A stretch of 64,000 bases of DNA from positions 1,054,001 through 1,118,000 of the forward strand of contig OY540817.1 of NCBI GenBank assembly GCA_961205875.1, given 5' to 3'. This DNA comes from Sialis fuliginosa (taxonomy: Eukaryota; Arthropoda; Insecta; Megaloptera; Sialidae). Both the position numbers and the translations under genes were made by a program. Every line of letters begins with the position of its first letter. The stretch's first letter is position 1. The notes under the pieces were generated by a model that saw only the letters and a list, made by a program, of their open reading frames with translations, was not told the DNA's origin and ran no database searches. Positions 53,056 to 64,000 of this stretch are shown here, piece after piece.

Positions 53056-56000
53056 TTATAAATATTGCGTATTGCTTCTTGGAGTAATTGTGAATGGTTT
53101 ATTACAACTCCATTTGAGAATAACTGCAAAAGATTCAGTCACATCTGACATTTTAGCATCTGTATGAAAACTGAACTTATAAACTAATTTTGAAATTAGT
53201 GTTCTTAGTAAGTTCATCTCAAATCTATTTCCTAAAAAATACAAAAAATAAATAAATTGGATTAGAATTATATATATTATTACAATAATCGCTCCATTTA
53301 CATTCACTTTTACACGGTCGAAAAAATTTGGAAAAAAGGATGGAAATACTAATTTATTGCTTCATTTTCATAGTTTTTAAACGCACTGTTTTAACCCTAG
53401 AGTAACCAACCAAATAAAGGCTGTAGCCGGGTAGCAATGTAAAATCGGCCTTAACACGGATTTGGCTAATTTTTATTGTGAATATTGCTCTTTATGTGAG
53501 CATTCTCATGCCCAATTATTAGCCTCTAAAAGTTGATAGTTTTAAAAAAAAAAATATTTTCAATTTTTCAAAAATATTTTTTTTTTAAGAATTTTTTTTG
53601 GATTAAGTTTAAACTATGGTACAATGTAGAAGTTGAAAAGGTGCATATCAGGTAATATTTTCAAGAAGTTGCGCATACTCTATCAAGTAAAAAAATAAAT
53701 TTGAAATTTTGAAAAAAAAATTTTTTTTTGGTTGTGGTTGAGCGACAACTTCAGATATTTCATGAAATAATCTTCATACTTTTAGTATTACACCCTACAA
53801 AGTCTGAAAAGAATCGAAGTGGTAGAACATACTTATGAAGATTATTTCATGAAATATCTGAAGTTGTCGCTCAACCACAACCAAAAAAATTTTTTTTTTC
53901 AAAATTTCAAATTTTTTTTTTACTTGATGTAGGCGCAGCTTCTTGAAAATATTACCTGATATGCACCTTTTCAACTTCTACATTGTACCATAGTTTGAAC
54001 TTAATCCAAAAAAAAATTCTTAAAAAAAAAATATTTTTGAAAAATTGAAAATAATTTTTTTTTCAAAAACTATCAACTTTTAGAGGCTAATAATTTGTTT
54101 ATGGTTGACGAAGATATTTAGAGCTAAATAAAATTATAGAAATATATATAAATATATATATAAATATAAATAATAAGTCAGGTATGAAACGCGGACAGCT
54201 GTACCGTGAATTTCTTAATTTTTACATTTGAAAAGAATTTTAGTTCGGTTTATAATAAACCGGTAACAGTCCAGGTTATTGATAATAATCAAGCACGTGA
54301 CAACACTGGCAGAAAGTTGTTGTTGGATCATGCTACATTTGCAGCAAGCAACCTATTCGTAAACGGAGGAAGACCAGGAAGTGCTGAGTTGAATGTAAAA
54401 AGCCAGTCTGCGATGAGCATACTGCCAAAGTTACTAAATGCCTTGAATGTAGTGATTAATTTCAGTTTTTTCATTTAACTAATATTGCATGAACACCATT
54501 ATTTTTGTATGCGGGTACCCGGTTGGACTATACGTGTACTTTTTTCAAATTAAAAATTTTCTTAATTAAATATAATAAAATAAATTTTTTAGAGCATTTT
54601 TCAATAGGAAATCGATCAAACCGTGGGGATCCAAGAGGATTTTTGCAAATTTTCTTTACGAAAAAAATGATTCAACAAAATGTACGTCGATGGGTACCCG
54701 GGTACCTAGTTGGTTACACGAAGGTTAATGGAACTAATTAACCGCGTAAATGGAGGGATTACTGTATTTAAGTTTACCTATACAGTTTCTTATTCCTCCA
54801 CTAAAAGCTATATAGGTATATGGATGTCTATTGATTGCATTTTCGCTAGAAAATCTATCAGGATTAAATGTTTTCGGATCTGGCCAATATCTAGGATTTT
54901 GGTGCATTATTAATGGACTAATAACAATATTACATCCTTTAGGAATAACATAATCAGTTAATTTGATATCTTTTGTTGATACTCGACCTGTATAAGCTAA
55001 AGTATTAAACACCCTTAATGTTTCCTTCACAACCATGTCCAAGTAAACCATCTTCCTAATGTCATTTATATTCACAGGTCTTTCAGTATCTTGAAAAATG
55101 TCTTTAGCTTCTTCATACATTTTCTGTTGAACATCTTTATGTATTGCTAGAACGGTTATTATATTTTTAATAGTAGCATTCGTTGTCTCAAATGCCTAAA
55201 ACAAATAAAAAATGCGATCAAAACAGGCCCTCCGCACACGGTGCGACTGTTTTACGACGAGAATCGCAAACCAGTTGCGGAATCGACTATTTTACAACTG
55301 GTTTGCAATCGATTTAAGTCATCGCTCCGCACACGAGCGCGACTGAAACTTGATCTGTCGGCAGTTTTATTTTATTTGACTTTTGGCAACATGTCAAGTA
55401 TTCTTGAATACCCAGGAAGGTTATAACTGTATAGAACTTCATGCTTTCCACCTCCTCGACGAATTTAATGTTTATTACTGATCATTTATTCTGAATGAAC
55501 TAACTAAGTAGGTAATTAATAATAGGAATAATGATAATTAACTAATAATCTTAACTATAAATAAATAATAATATTATTATAATTATAAAGCTAAAATATC
55601 ATGCCACCACGCAACCGAAACCGAAATTCGACCTGCAAGCACAGTTGATGAAACCAGTTGGAAACTGATTGCAAATCAGTTTTGTTTCGGTTGCACCGTG
55701 TGCGGAGGGCCATTACGCTACACGTGCAAAGTCACCAAACGGTTGCTTGCGCAACTGGTTTCCAATTCTCGTTGCAAAACGGTTGCTCCGTGTGCGGAGG
55801 GCCTAATGGTTCCGAAGTACGCACTACGTGGATTTTTTGGAGCCACAGGTGCATTTTTGAATTAGAAAATAATATAAAAATAGGGTCATATTCTACTAAT
55901 TAAGATCTACATTTCGAAACCCCACATGCCTAGATATGAAAATAAAAAATAAAAAATATGACGCCCCTCCCTATTGTTTCAAAAATTTAAAATGATATTA

Positions 56001-59000
56001 GTATTTGTCGTTGGTAGTCTTACCAAAGTCTCATTATCAATTTTTTTTCAGATTTTTTGAGTCAGTAGTTACCGAGTTAGAGGGGGGAGGATAAAATAAA
56101 ATTCTGCTTTGAGTCCCTTACAGATGCCATTTTTATGGTCTTATTCTACTAATTGAGATCTACATTTTGATACCCCACATGAAAAAAATAAGAAAAAGGG
56201 TCAAAGTCCACTGGCTTGGTTATACATTTTGACGTGCCATATGCCTTACATAAATATAGCTCCTTACCCTCTACCATCGGTATTTATAAAAAAAAGAAGG
56301 GTGCTAACATAGTTTCATACAAGTATGTTCTATAATAAAACGAAGATTAATTTGGAAAAAACAAACCCATTTTATTTATTGTGAAATATTATTATAAAGG
56401 CAGACAAAGTGAAAAACACATTTCAAAATTTAAAAAAAATTATGCCGACGAAAAATTGTATTGAATTTTTTTGGATGCAACAAAAATTGCAAATATATTT
56501 TTGCCATAAAGTTTAAGAACCAATACATACATTTATACATTTGTTACAGCTCTAAAGTACATACCAAGAAAATGGAAAAATTTCTAAAAAAAATGCCATC
56601 AAATTACCCTCAGATCCACTTACCCTAAGTAAACGATTACGAAATTAATTATGAAACGTATTATGTAAACACAAAAACTGTATACAAAACACGTAACTTG
56701 ATGCCGATTTTAACTGATTTGTACGAATTCATGCATCTTTATCTTATATACAGGATGAGTCATTTTAATTGACCACTCGAAATAACTCGCGCGAGAAGCG
56801 CGATCGAGACAAACTCTTCGGACAAAAGTTGTAGGGTTCAAAGGGGGACATCCAATGGTGACCTTGGATTTGACCTTGAACGTGACCTTGAAGGTCATTT
56901 GGAGGTCAACTTTGGTTTTTTAAATGGGAACACCCTTTTTTGACCCTGGCAATGGAAAGAGCGGGAAATTTTACGTCCAGATATGACCTTAAATTTGACC
57001 TTGCCGCCAAGGTCCAACCTTGCTAATTTGGCTAACAGGACTCTAGCTCGTCTGGACTGCGTCTTTTGAAAAAAGATTGAGTGTAAAAGTTTCTGGATTC
57101 TTTCGTTACGTAATTTGTGCACGAATCCAGAAACTTTTACACTCAATCTTTTTTCAAAAGACGCAGTCCAGACGAGCTAGAGTCCTGTTAGCCAAATTAG
57201 CAAGGTTGGACCTTGGCGGAAAGGTCAATTTTAAGGTCATATCTGGACGTAAAATTTCCCGCTCTTTCCATTGCCAGGGTCAAAAAAGGGTGTTCCCATT
57301 TAAAAAAACCAAAGTTGACCTTCAAATGACGTTCAAGGTCAAATCCAAGGTCACCATTGGATGTCCCCCTTCGAACCCTACAACTTTTGTCCGAAGAATT
57401 TTTCTCGATCGCGCTTCCCGCGCGTTTTATTTCGAGTGATCAATTAAAATGACTCACCCTGTATTTACTCCTCTCTCTCTCCCACGCATAACCGACGTAA
57501 AGTGACATGTACGCATGCGCTATTCATCCATCTGTCTCTTGTTCATCTACTCATGCATATGCACACTATCCGTAGTGTTTCATCTTTAAAACGAACCGAA
57601 CTTTAAAATAATGAAAAATAATATTTACACCGATCATCATTGTTTGCAGTTCTCCGAGAAGTTCATTGATATCCATTTTTCCTTCTTCATACATATCAAG
57701 AAGAAGGTCTAAGTAGCATTCTGGTCGTAATTGATTTTTTGAGTTTTTCTTTCTTTCTTCCAATCTCAGTTGAATTATCTAAATTAAATATTTTCTTCTT
57801 ATTATTCATTCAAATATATGTAATTATCAATTGGCTTACTTTCATATTAAGACGCCTAAACTCATCTATGTTTTGTTTAAATTCTTTGTGATATTTAGAA
57901 AAAGTAAATATAAAGTCGTTCATACGCCAAAATTTAAAAATTCTTCGAAATGCTATATCCAAGATTCTGAAAAAAATATTAAATAAATAAAAGCATTTGC
58001 CAAGAAAATGCACAGTCTTGGGACACCCTGTATATATCGACCTCAAAGAATTTCAGGAAAATATTTTCAACTTGGGGGGTAGTTTGAGATTAAATAAATG
58101 CCCGTTTCTCAGCAAAATCAAATAGAACGGTATATCCAAAAGTACATCATTTTAAAGATCATAAAAAAGTAAGAAACTTTTGTGAAAAAAAAAATTTCAT
58201 ACAATCAATTGTTTAGAAAATATGGCGCCTTGTTTATAAATTTTAGGGTTTTACTAAAAGTGCTTTCTTAATTTTATTTTTAAATACTTTTTAGAAAGTG
58301 GAAATAATGAACTTTCTTATGATGTATGATTATATTATTTGATATTTGAATAGTTAAAATTGTCATACGCGATATATCAAAAATGCAAAAGTCAATTGGG
58401 GATAATTCAAAAATTAGAAATTTAAAATTTTCTTAACAAAAGTTGTTAATTTACATTTTTAAGACAAAGTACTTATTTATTTAACAGAACTAAAAAACTT
58501 TTGGTAAAACCCTAAAATTTGGGAACAAGTCGCCATATTTTCTAAACAATTGAATGCATGAAAATTTTTTTCACAAAAGTTTCTTACTTTTTTATGCTCT
58601 AAAATTATATACTTTTGGATGTACCTTTCTATGATTTTGCTGAGAAACGGACATGTTCTCCTCAAACTACCCCCTAAGGTGGGGTTTTAGGGAGTTGAAA
58701 AAGTATTACAGATATTTATCTCAGAACTATCGCATATTAGAAAAAAATGTTTCAACCAAAAAATGTTTGGTTGTGAGGGGGTAATCGAATAATAATATTT
58801 ATTTGTTATTTTAGCGTGGACTTATGTCATTTTTTTTAAATAGGAACCTATAGTTTTTATTTAGTAAACTTATTCTACGTGAATAAACACGAACCTTTCA
58901 TTGAAAACTTTTTCTAACCACACATTATAAGATATCTAACAAAATAATTTCGAGATTTTGAACATTCAAGAATTTTTTACTCAGAAATCATCAACTTTAG

Positions 59001-62000
59001 AGAAAAAGAAGAAGGTACAAAAAATGTTTATTTTACTCGTAGTCTAATAAAAGCTGGAAAATTATTCTAGAATTTTTAAAAATATTTCGTAAGTAATTAA
59101 TTTTTGTTTAAATCAAATAAATGTTTTTTTTTTATTTGAAATTAAAATAAACATTTTTTGTACCTATGTAGCTCGGAGAGATAGACCCATTTTTTCATTA
59201 TAATTTTTTACTTACAATGACCCAAGGAATCAGCTCCTTAAATATCTGTATCCCAAACCGGATCACCTTGTATAGTAAATTTTTTATCATAAACTCTATC
59301 TTCAATAATTTGGGCGTAAAACATAGTGCACCCAAAGAACATTTTTACCAAGTTTCATTAAAATCGGAGAGAGGCATCTGGGGATGTTTACTTGTGAGTA
59401 GTTATCGATAACAATAACAGAGTGCAGCAAACATCCCCAGGTGTCACTCTCCGATTTTCATGAAACTTGTAAAAATGTTCTTTAGGTAAAAATAAAGGAC
59501 ACGTATTTTTTTATACGTGCCCGTTTTTAAGTTTAGGTGGTGAAATCGACCCTTGAAAATGAGGGTAAAATTTTTAATTTGTAAATAGCTCGTAAACCGC
59601 TTGGAATAGTGGCTTGTGTATAATACAAAATTTGTTTGGTATTACAAGAGCTATAAAATAGCATAAATGTGGTACCCCCTATAATTTTTATTTGGGGGGT
59701 ATAATGGACACCCCTTAACTTTTTTCTAAAATTATTATTTTTTCTTTCATAAATCAATAGAGTGTAGTATTCTGAATACAATGATATAAAATTTCAAAAT
59801 AACGTATCTTCAAACTTCGGAGATATCGGCACTTCTGTAGTCCGCCATATACTTTATACACTGTATAAAGTATATGGCATGCCGCGCCGCGCGCCAGTCA
59901 AAGCTAGTAGAACACTTTTCAAAGTAGTGTGGTTCTATTATATGTTGTTATATTTATTTGATAATTCGCAAATATCATCAATATGGGTTTATTTTAAATT
60001 ACAAAGAGTAAAAATTTTGCAAATCCATCGATAGGGGGTGTGGAACCCTTAAAGTAATGAACAATGAAATGTAGCGATTTCAAGTATTAAAAAAATGGTT
60101 TTAAAACTATTCATGCCAAAGCAATGATAATATTCATTAAGGGTTGTACATGATAGTGATTTTTTATTAGTTTTACTGGTGATAATATGGTAAGAATAAA
60201 TCTCTATATTTCAGTTTACGAGTAGATTTTTAAAAATACAGCTACGCTCATTAATATAAGGTGGATTAAGAATGTTGTGGTTTTTATGAATTTAAGATAC
60301 ACGACATTTTCATTAAAGATAAATCTAAATAACTTTCTTTAAATTTTTTTTAATACTTTAAATCGCTATACATACATTTCATTGTTCATTACTTTAAAAG
60401 TTGCACACCCCTTATCGATGAATTTGCTAAATTTTAGTCGTTGTAATTTAAAATAAACCCATATTAATGATATTTGTGAATTATCAAATTAATTTCACAA
60501 CTTATAATAGAACCACACTACTTTGAAAAGTGTTCTACTAGCTTTGACTGGCGCGCGGCGCGGCATGCCATATACTTTATACAGTGTATAAAGTATATGG
60601 CGGACTACAAAAGTGCCGATATCTCCGAAGTTTGAAGACACGTTATTTTGAAATTTTATATCATTGTATTCAGAATACTACACTCTATTGATTTATGAAA
60701 GAAAAAATAATAATTTTAGAAAAAAGTTAAGGGGTGTCCATTATACCCCCCAAATAAAAATTAAAGGGGGTACCACATTTATGCTATTTTATAGCTCTTG
60801 TAATACCAAACAAATTTTGTATTAAACACAAGCCACTATTCCAGGTGGTTTACGAGCTATTTACAAATTTAAAATTTTACCCTCATTTTCAAGGGTCGAT
60901 TTCACCACCTAAACTTAAAAACGGGCACGTATAAAAAAATACGTGTCCTTTATTTTTACCTAAAGAACATTTTTACAAGTTTCATGAAAATCGGAGAGTG
61001 ACACCTGGGGATGTTTGCTTGTCAGTGACGGACAACGCGTGCGAGTGCAACACGAGAGTTATCAAAGATGTAGCATATATTAACTACCTATCGTATGTAC
61101 CTACTTGTGAAAAAGAGACAGTAAATTATGTTACTGTATGGAAATTGAGATATACAGTATAACACATTCGTGAAGAACAATAAATAGCGAAAGTTACAAC
61201 TCGAACATTTGAAAGGCAAGTACGTAAATTTTAATAAAATGGTGTGAAAATGAGAACATCCAATTTATGATTCGCCACTAGAGGTTTTGAAGGTTATAAC
61301 AATTAATAATTGTTTAAAATATTTGATTTAATATTGTTTTTCAATAACACCAAAGAAGTATAACTAACGCGTTTTAACACGCCCCCATGGAAAATTCAAT
61401 TGTTTTCCTATCAAAATTACACTTTATTCTGTTTCCAACGCCAACGTTTAGAGATACCCGTGTACAGATACGATTTTCCCATGAATACACGTACAAATTC
61501 CTTTTGACCTTGAAATGACCTCAAAACATGACATTTGAACTTATCAATCTACATATCCTATTGTAGAATTTCCCGTTCTTTCCGAATCCGGGGTCGAAAA
61601 TAGGCATTTCCATTTGAAAAATTATAGTTGGCCTTCAAATAACCCCTACGATCAAGGTCAATTTCAAAGTCATGGTCGTACGTCCCCCTCCTTGTCCAAC
61701 AACTTTTGTATAAAACTTTTTTTATAACAAGCATTTTCAAATGGGGTATCAAACTTATATGACGATTTCCCTTGGACTATCATGAAGTGTTTGACAAGAT
61801 TCTCGCAATCGCGGTAAGTAAAAACCAATGGTATTAAAACAGTGTCGATATTATAAAAAATATCTTGTACGGTCAGTTACAAACTGTGTTATAATAAGTT
61901 GAAATATCTGAAACGGAAAAATCAAATGAAATCTTTTAAACCGGAGTACTTTTTTCTCGTTGAGCAAAGCTTCTTGTATCTTTCAGATAAAGCGAGGAAG

Positions 62001-63584
62001 CAATAAATTAAATATTATAATTATACGTACCTAAAAATACTCCTTGAAATACTATCATATTCATCAAAATTTAAATAATTAGTTTTGGTTATCACTTCTA
62101 AAAATAAACATTTCATTATCATCAAAAATGAAAACAGTACATTTTAATTTTCTTAATAAAAATGTCGAAGGTTAATTAAGAAATATTATCTAATTTTTAG
62201 TATTAATATTCAGGATGTTATACATAGAATGAAAGCTAGAAAAAGGTTATTTATACAAAAATACAAAAAATATAGAATTCAACCAGTAGCGCACCTAATA
62301 TTTGTCAATATACATTATTTAATTTAACAATTGTGATAGATAAAAAATATAAAATTACATAAGGTACTGGCACCAGTTATGGCCGCTATAAGAGCAAGGT
62401 TTACTGTTTTTGTGATTGACGGGCTTGTTTTTTGTAATTCTCATGAACTCATGTTACTAATAAAACAAATAACTCTTTATTTAGTCAATTTAATTACCAA
62501 AGTCCGGAAATATAGTTTGTTTTTTAAATTATAGCCTTTTATTTGCGCACGCAGTGATAGACATTTGCTAATGATTACACAATGATAAGTACTACGACAC
62601 AAAAGATATAAAAGAAAAAATCGTCAAATTTGAAACAATGTAATGTGTTGCTATAATATAATAATTAATAAATAAATTATACTAATAATTAGCTTAAATG
62701 TCCACCATTTTGACACTTACTGGCCGATTGTCATCAAATCACGCTATAAGACATTTAAATGTATATAGATTAATAATCAGAAATGGTAGTAATCAAATAT
62801 CAACAAATATTTCTAATTCAGTACATTTAAATAAAAAATAGTCATTAATATTGTGCAATATTACGGATTGCCCAATATTATTGATCGTTTAGGATTCGTA
62901 TTGAAGATTGAGTAGGTGCAAGGTGTGTTTCAATAAAATTGTTCTATAATAATTATACTGGGGTCATATGCGAGACTGATACCAGTACCTTATAAATAAT
63001 TACAAAAAAAATTATTCCCCCACCCCCTAGATTTTTTCTGGATGCGTCACTGTATTCAACTATGCAACATGCACAAAATTTTAGAAAAATACCAATGAAA
63101 TTCTTAATAAACTCAACAAAAAAATTAAAGTCTACTTTTTAAAAAAACAGTTATATCTCCGCAAAAAATGATTGGTTGGATTTGCATGATCCAAAGCTCA
63201 TTCGTTAGCTTGTACTTTTTAGTTTTTTAACCAAGAGCTCGATCATTTTTATCATCACCTGCAGCTTTGGATCATGCAAATCCAATCATTTTTTGTGGAG
63301 ATGTAACTGTTTGAAAAGTAAAAAATTATCTTTTTAAAAATTATCCTTGAATTTTTTTGATGAGTGTATTTCTAAAAATACAAATGTATTTATATTACTC
63401 ATAAAAAAATCAAGCGTCAAACGTTCAATGAATTTATCCAAATCTTCTTCTGACCATTGTGTTTTCTCTTCTAATATTTTGATAAAACTTTCTGAGATGT
63501 TATTAAACACTTCTACATGATTTTCGCAAACATGTTTTGAAAAAAACGGAGAAAAATTTTTCCTCTGAATTTTCCATATATATC
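53056..63584 (-). CDS. CYP4-clan cytochrome P450, six exons, 5' end outside the window
   Basis: Exons (minus): 63584-63399, 62097-62031, 57966-57840, 57778-57629, 55195-54778, 53231-53056. All borders are AG/GT and phases match at each join; 1,124 coding nt, about 373 residues, so roughly 130 N-terminal residues with the membrane anchor are missing. In order: Y-I-W-K-I-Q-R-K-N-F-S-P (C-helix W and R), I-G-A-F-E-T-T-N (I-helix acid-threonine oxygen-binding motif), K-E-T-L-R (ExxR), F-N-P-D-R-F, and F-S-G-G-I-R-N-C-I-G with the haem-ligand cysteine. R-H-P-Y-T-Y-I before the haem loop points to the CYP4 clan. No stop or frame break. ER-bound monooxygenase; substrate unknown. Introns are packed with foldback elements. 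The last intron begins one base from a Tigger-like end (TACAGTAATCCCTCC) at 54753-54770. Confidence 0.9.
53514..54095. mobile_element. 582-bp palindromic element in the last P450 intron
   Basis: AATTATTAGCCTCTAAAAGT at the left mirrors the right end, and the arms (about 285 bp) are nearly perfect complements through GGTTGTGGTTGAGCGACAAC. The centre is near 53805. No TIR family or target duplication assigned. Confidence 0.85.
54206..54478 (+). CDS. Unrecognised ORF or exon in a P450 intron (90 codons)
   Basis: Opposite strand to the P450. The middle part (54250-54450) reads P-V-T-V-Q-V-I-D-N-N-Q-A-R, L-L-L-D-H-A-T-F-A-A-S-N-L-F-V-N-G-G-R-P-G-S-A-E-L and S-A-M-S-I-L-P-K-L-L-N-A-L-N. Composition is balanced and much less AT-driven than the surroundings, so it looks coding. 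A donor-like GTAGTG follows L-N at 54450. I do not recognise a family. It may be an exon of a repeated gene carried by a TE, or a captured fragment. Confidence 0.35.
   Translation: MNFLIFTFEKNFSSVYNKPVTVQVIDNNQARDNTGRKLLLDHATFAASNLFVNGGRPGSAELNVKSQSAMSILPKLLNALNVVINFSFFI
55226..55805. mobile_element. MITE with CCTCCGCACACGG termini (580 bp)
   Basis: Left AGGCCCTCCGCACACGGTGC; right GTTGCTCCGTGTGCGGAGGGCCT, plus an extra internal GTGTGCGGAGGGCC at 55701-55714 and CTCCGCACACGAG at 55325, so the ends are repeated inside. GC-rich. No target duplication found. It lies in a P450 intron. Confidence 0.75.
55806..56750. other. P450 intron sequence, no gene
   Basis: Two related short segments (TCATATTCTACTAATTAAGA at 55886 and TCTTATTCTACTAATTGAGA at 56139, each followed by CTACATTT and ACCCCACATG) show an old repeat. 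No ORF supported. Confidence 0.45.
56751..57461. mobile_element. CAGGRTGAGTCA foldback element in a P450 intron (711 bp)
   Basis: Left CAGGATGAGTCATTTTAATT and complement of right CAGGGTGAGTCATTTTAATT, with TA on both sides. Arms of about 340 bp are almost perfectly mirrored, so ORFs on the two strands (56895-57146 minus, 57077-57439 plus) share text; neither is a gene. GACCTTGAACGTGACCTTGA-like motifs repeat in the arms. Confidence 0.9.
58071..58677. mobile_element. Foldback element (607 bp) in a P450 intron
   Basis: Left arm GGGGGGTAGTTTGAG..ATTTTGCTGAGAAACGG-type text is mirrored on the right, ending CTCAAACTACCCCC; arms of about 190 bp and a 230-bp loop. A reverse CAGGGTGTCCC end at 58024-58034 lies just outside. 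Confidence 0.8.
59427..61018. mobile_element. 1.6-kb palindrome in a P450 intron
   Basis: GCAAACATCCCCAGGTGTCA at the left mirrors the right end at 61018. The arms (about 690 bp) match almost throughout, including TAAAGTATATGGC, the GC-rich GGCATGCCGCGCCGCGCGCC (and complement) and GGACACGTATTTTTTTATAC. Loop about 60120-60330. A third, partial copy of the arm end lies outside at 59340-59395. No ORF or target duplication. Confidence 0.9.
61019..62030. other. P450 intron, repeat relic
   Basis: About 61480-61730 holds CTTTTGACCTTGAAATGACC, AATTTCCCGTTCTTTCCG and TTTCCATTTGAAAA, a diverged arm of the 56751 foldback family. The rest is AT-rich. Confidence 0.5.
62098..63398. other. P450 intron with a small palindrome
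   Basis: 63132-63320 is an inverted repeat (TTATATCTCCGCAAAAAATG .. CATTTTTTGTGGAGATGTAA) with GGATTTGCATGATCCAAAGC on the inner arms. No exon is needed here, as the flanking exons join in phase. Confidence 0.6.
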
Positions 63585-64000
63585 CTGTAAAAAAAACATC
63601 TGCCTAGTAAATACACAGTGCTTCCTCGTGCTAAATTCACCAATGGTAGTTAATTATCGAACAATTTAATAAATACCAATCAAAAATTCAGATAAAATAC
63701 CATTGGCGCCTGATTATTTTTTCATATATCTTTAATTTTCTTAACAATTTAATATGTCATATAATACCGAAACAGTAATTAAACAAAACAAATGGAGATT
63801 AGAAGTGTACCGGAATTTCGGCCGGAATTCACGTCTAACGTCACTACTATTATATTTTAAATATAAATACATAGATTATTATCTTAAATTAATATAACAT
63901 TGTTCTATATGGTATTTCTTTAAGAAAATACATTAAATTATAAAACTAGTGTTTTTTTTTTTGTTTTTTTTTGGCATTTATTTTCATATAAAGCCAGTTA
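63585..64000. other. P450 intron running off the window
   Basis: The acceptor TTTACAG precedes the exon at 63584, so upstream P450 exons lie beyond 64000. No exon is visible in this stretch. Confidence 0.5.

Noticed and set aside
52890..53129. ORF overlapping the P450 last exon
   Set aside because: Another frame of the same DNA; the in-phase reading with the haem exon is the other frame, which ends at 53056.
56895..57439. Two ORFs on opposite strands with shared protein text
   Set aside because: They are the two arms of the 56751-57461 foldback read in mirror image, with no start context or family.

Overview
The window is eukaryotic nuclear DNA. It is very AT-rich, has spliceosomal introns with GT..AG borders, and is dominated by transposable elements (TEs) that interrupt one another. 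The TE mix (Helitron with PIF1-type helicase, PIF/Harbinger with MADF partner, pogo/Tigger, hAT, piggyBac, Tc1/mariner-like, foldback MITEs beginning CAGGGTG) and a CYP4-clan cytochrome P450 fit an insect. A sap-feeding hemipteran is my best guess, but no single locus proves it. I see no rRNA, tRNA, CRISPR array, bacterial operon or viral replication gene.

Layout. 0-3.4 kb: MITE remnants, two microexons of a small gene (minus strand), and an internally deleted piggyBac with TTAA duplications. 3.7-7.9 kb: a pogo-like element (TIR GGRGARYACGGGGGAAT) holding a broken HTH_Psq transposase, an element made of 10-bp GATC repeats, and a decayed repeat ORF split by a hAT MITE with an 8-bp duplication. 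8.9-11.4 kb: a Tc1/mariner-like pseudogene split by a hAT element, itself split by a Tigger MITE and another MITE. 12.2-18.3 kb: copies of a GAAGTCGGTT-ended repeat, a 120-codon three-exon gene or pseudogene at 14.2-14.7 kb, and a tyrosine-recombinase fragment. 18.6-22.6 kb: a short Helitron beside a Harbinger MADF/transposase pair lying tail to tail, each gene cut by another insertion. 22.6-25.5 kb: a DDE_1 transposase remnant and inverted-repeat elements.

26.0-41.4 kb: a possible giant Helitron. A canonical 5' end sits at 26003 and a hairpin plus CTAG 3' end at 41361. Between them lies an intact 1,670-residue OTU-Rep-PIF1 Helitron protein, followed by three separate host-like loci: a decayed microexon gene (34.6-35.7 kb), an apparently intact four-exon RG-rich gene (38.3-39.1 kb, minus) and an OARD1/TARG1-like macro-domain pseudogene (39.5-40.2 kb). 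Whether one Helitron carries all of these is the most testable idea in the window.

43.7-51.1 kb: a Harbinger foldback MITE packed with TCAAGGTCA-type motifs, then a Tigger MITE split by a 5.9-kb element with a MULE-like transposase gene, a zinc ribbon and a cysteine-peptidase-like NTCAFD segment. 53.1-63.6 kb: six phase-consistent exons of a cytochrome P450 (minus strand) running off the right edge, with introns filled by foldback elements up to 1.6 kb.

Three loci (1.8, 14.2 and 38.3-39.1 kb) share a tiny ATG exon, phase-2 introns and, in two cases, an RG-rich tail. They look like one unnamed family. Every exon boundary is read from sequence by eye; no search, alignment or transcript data were available.
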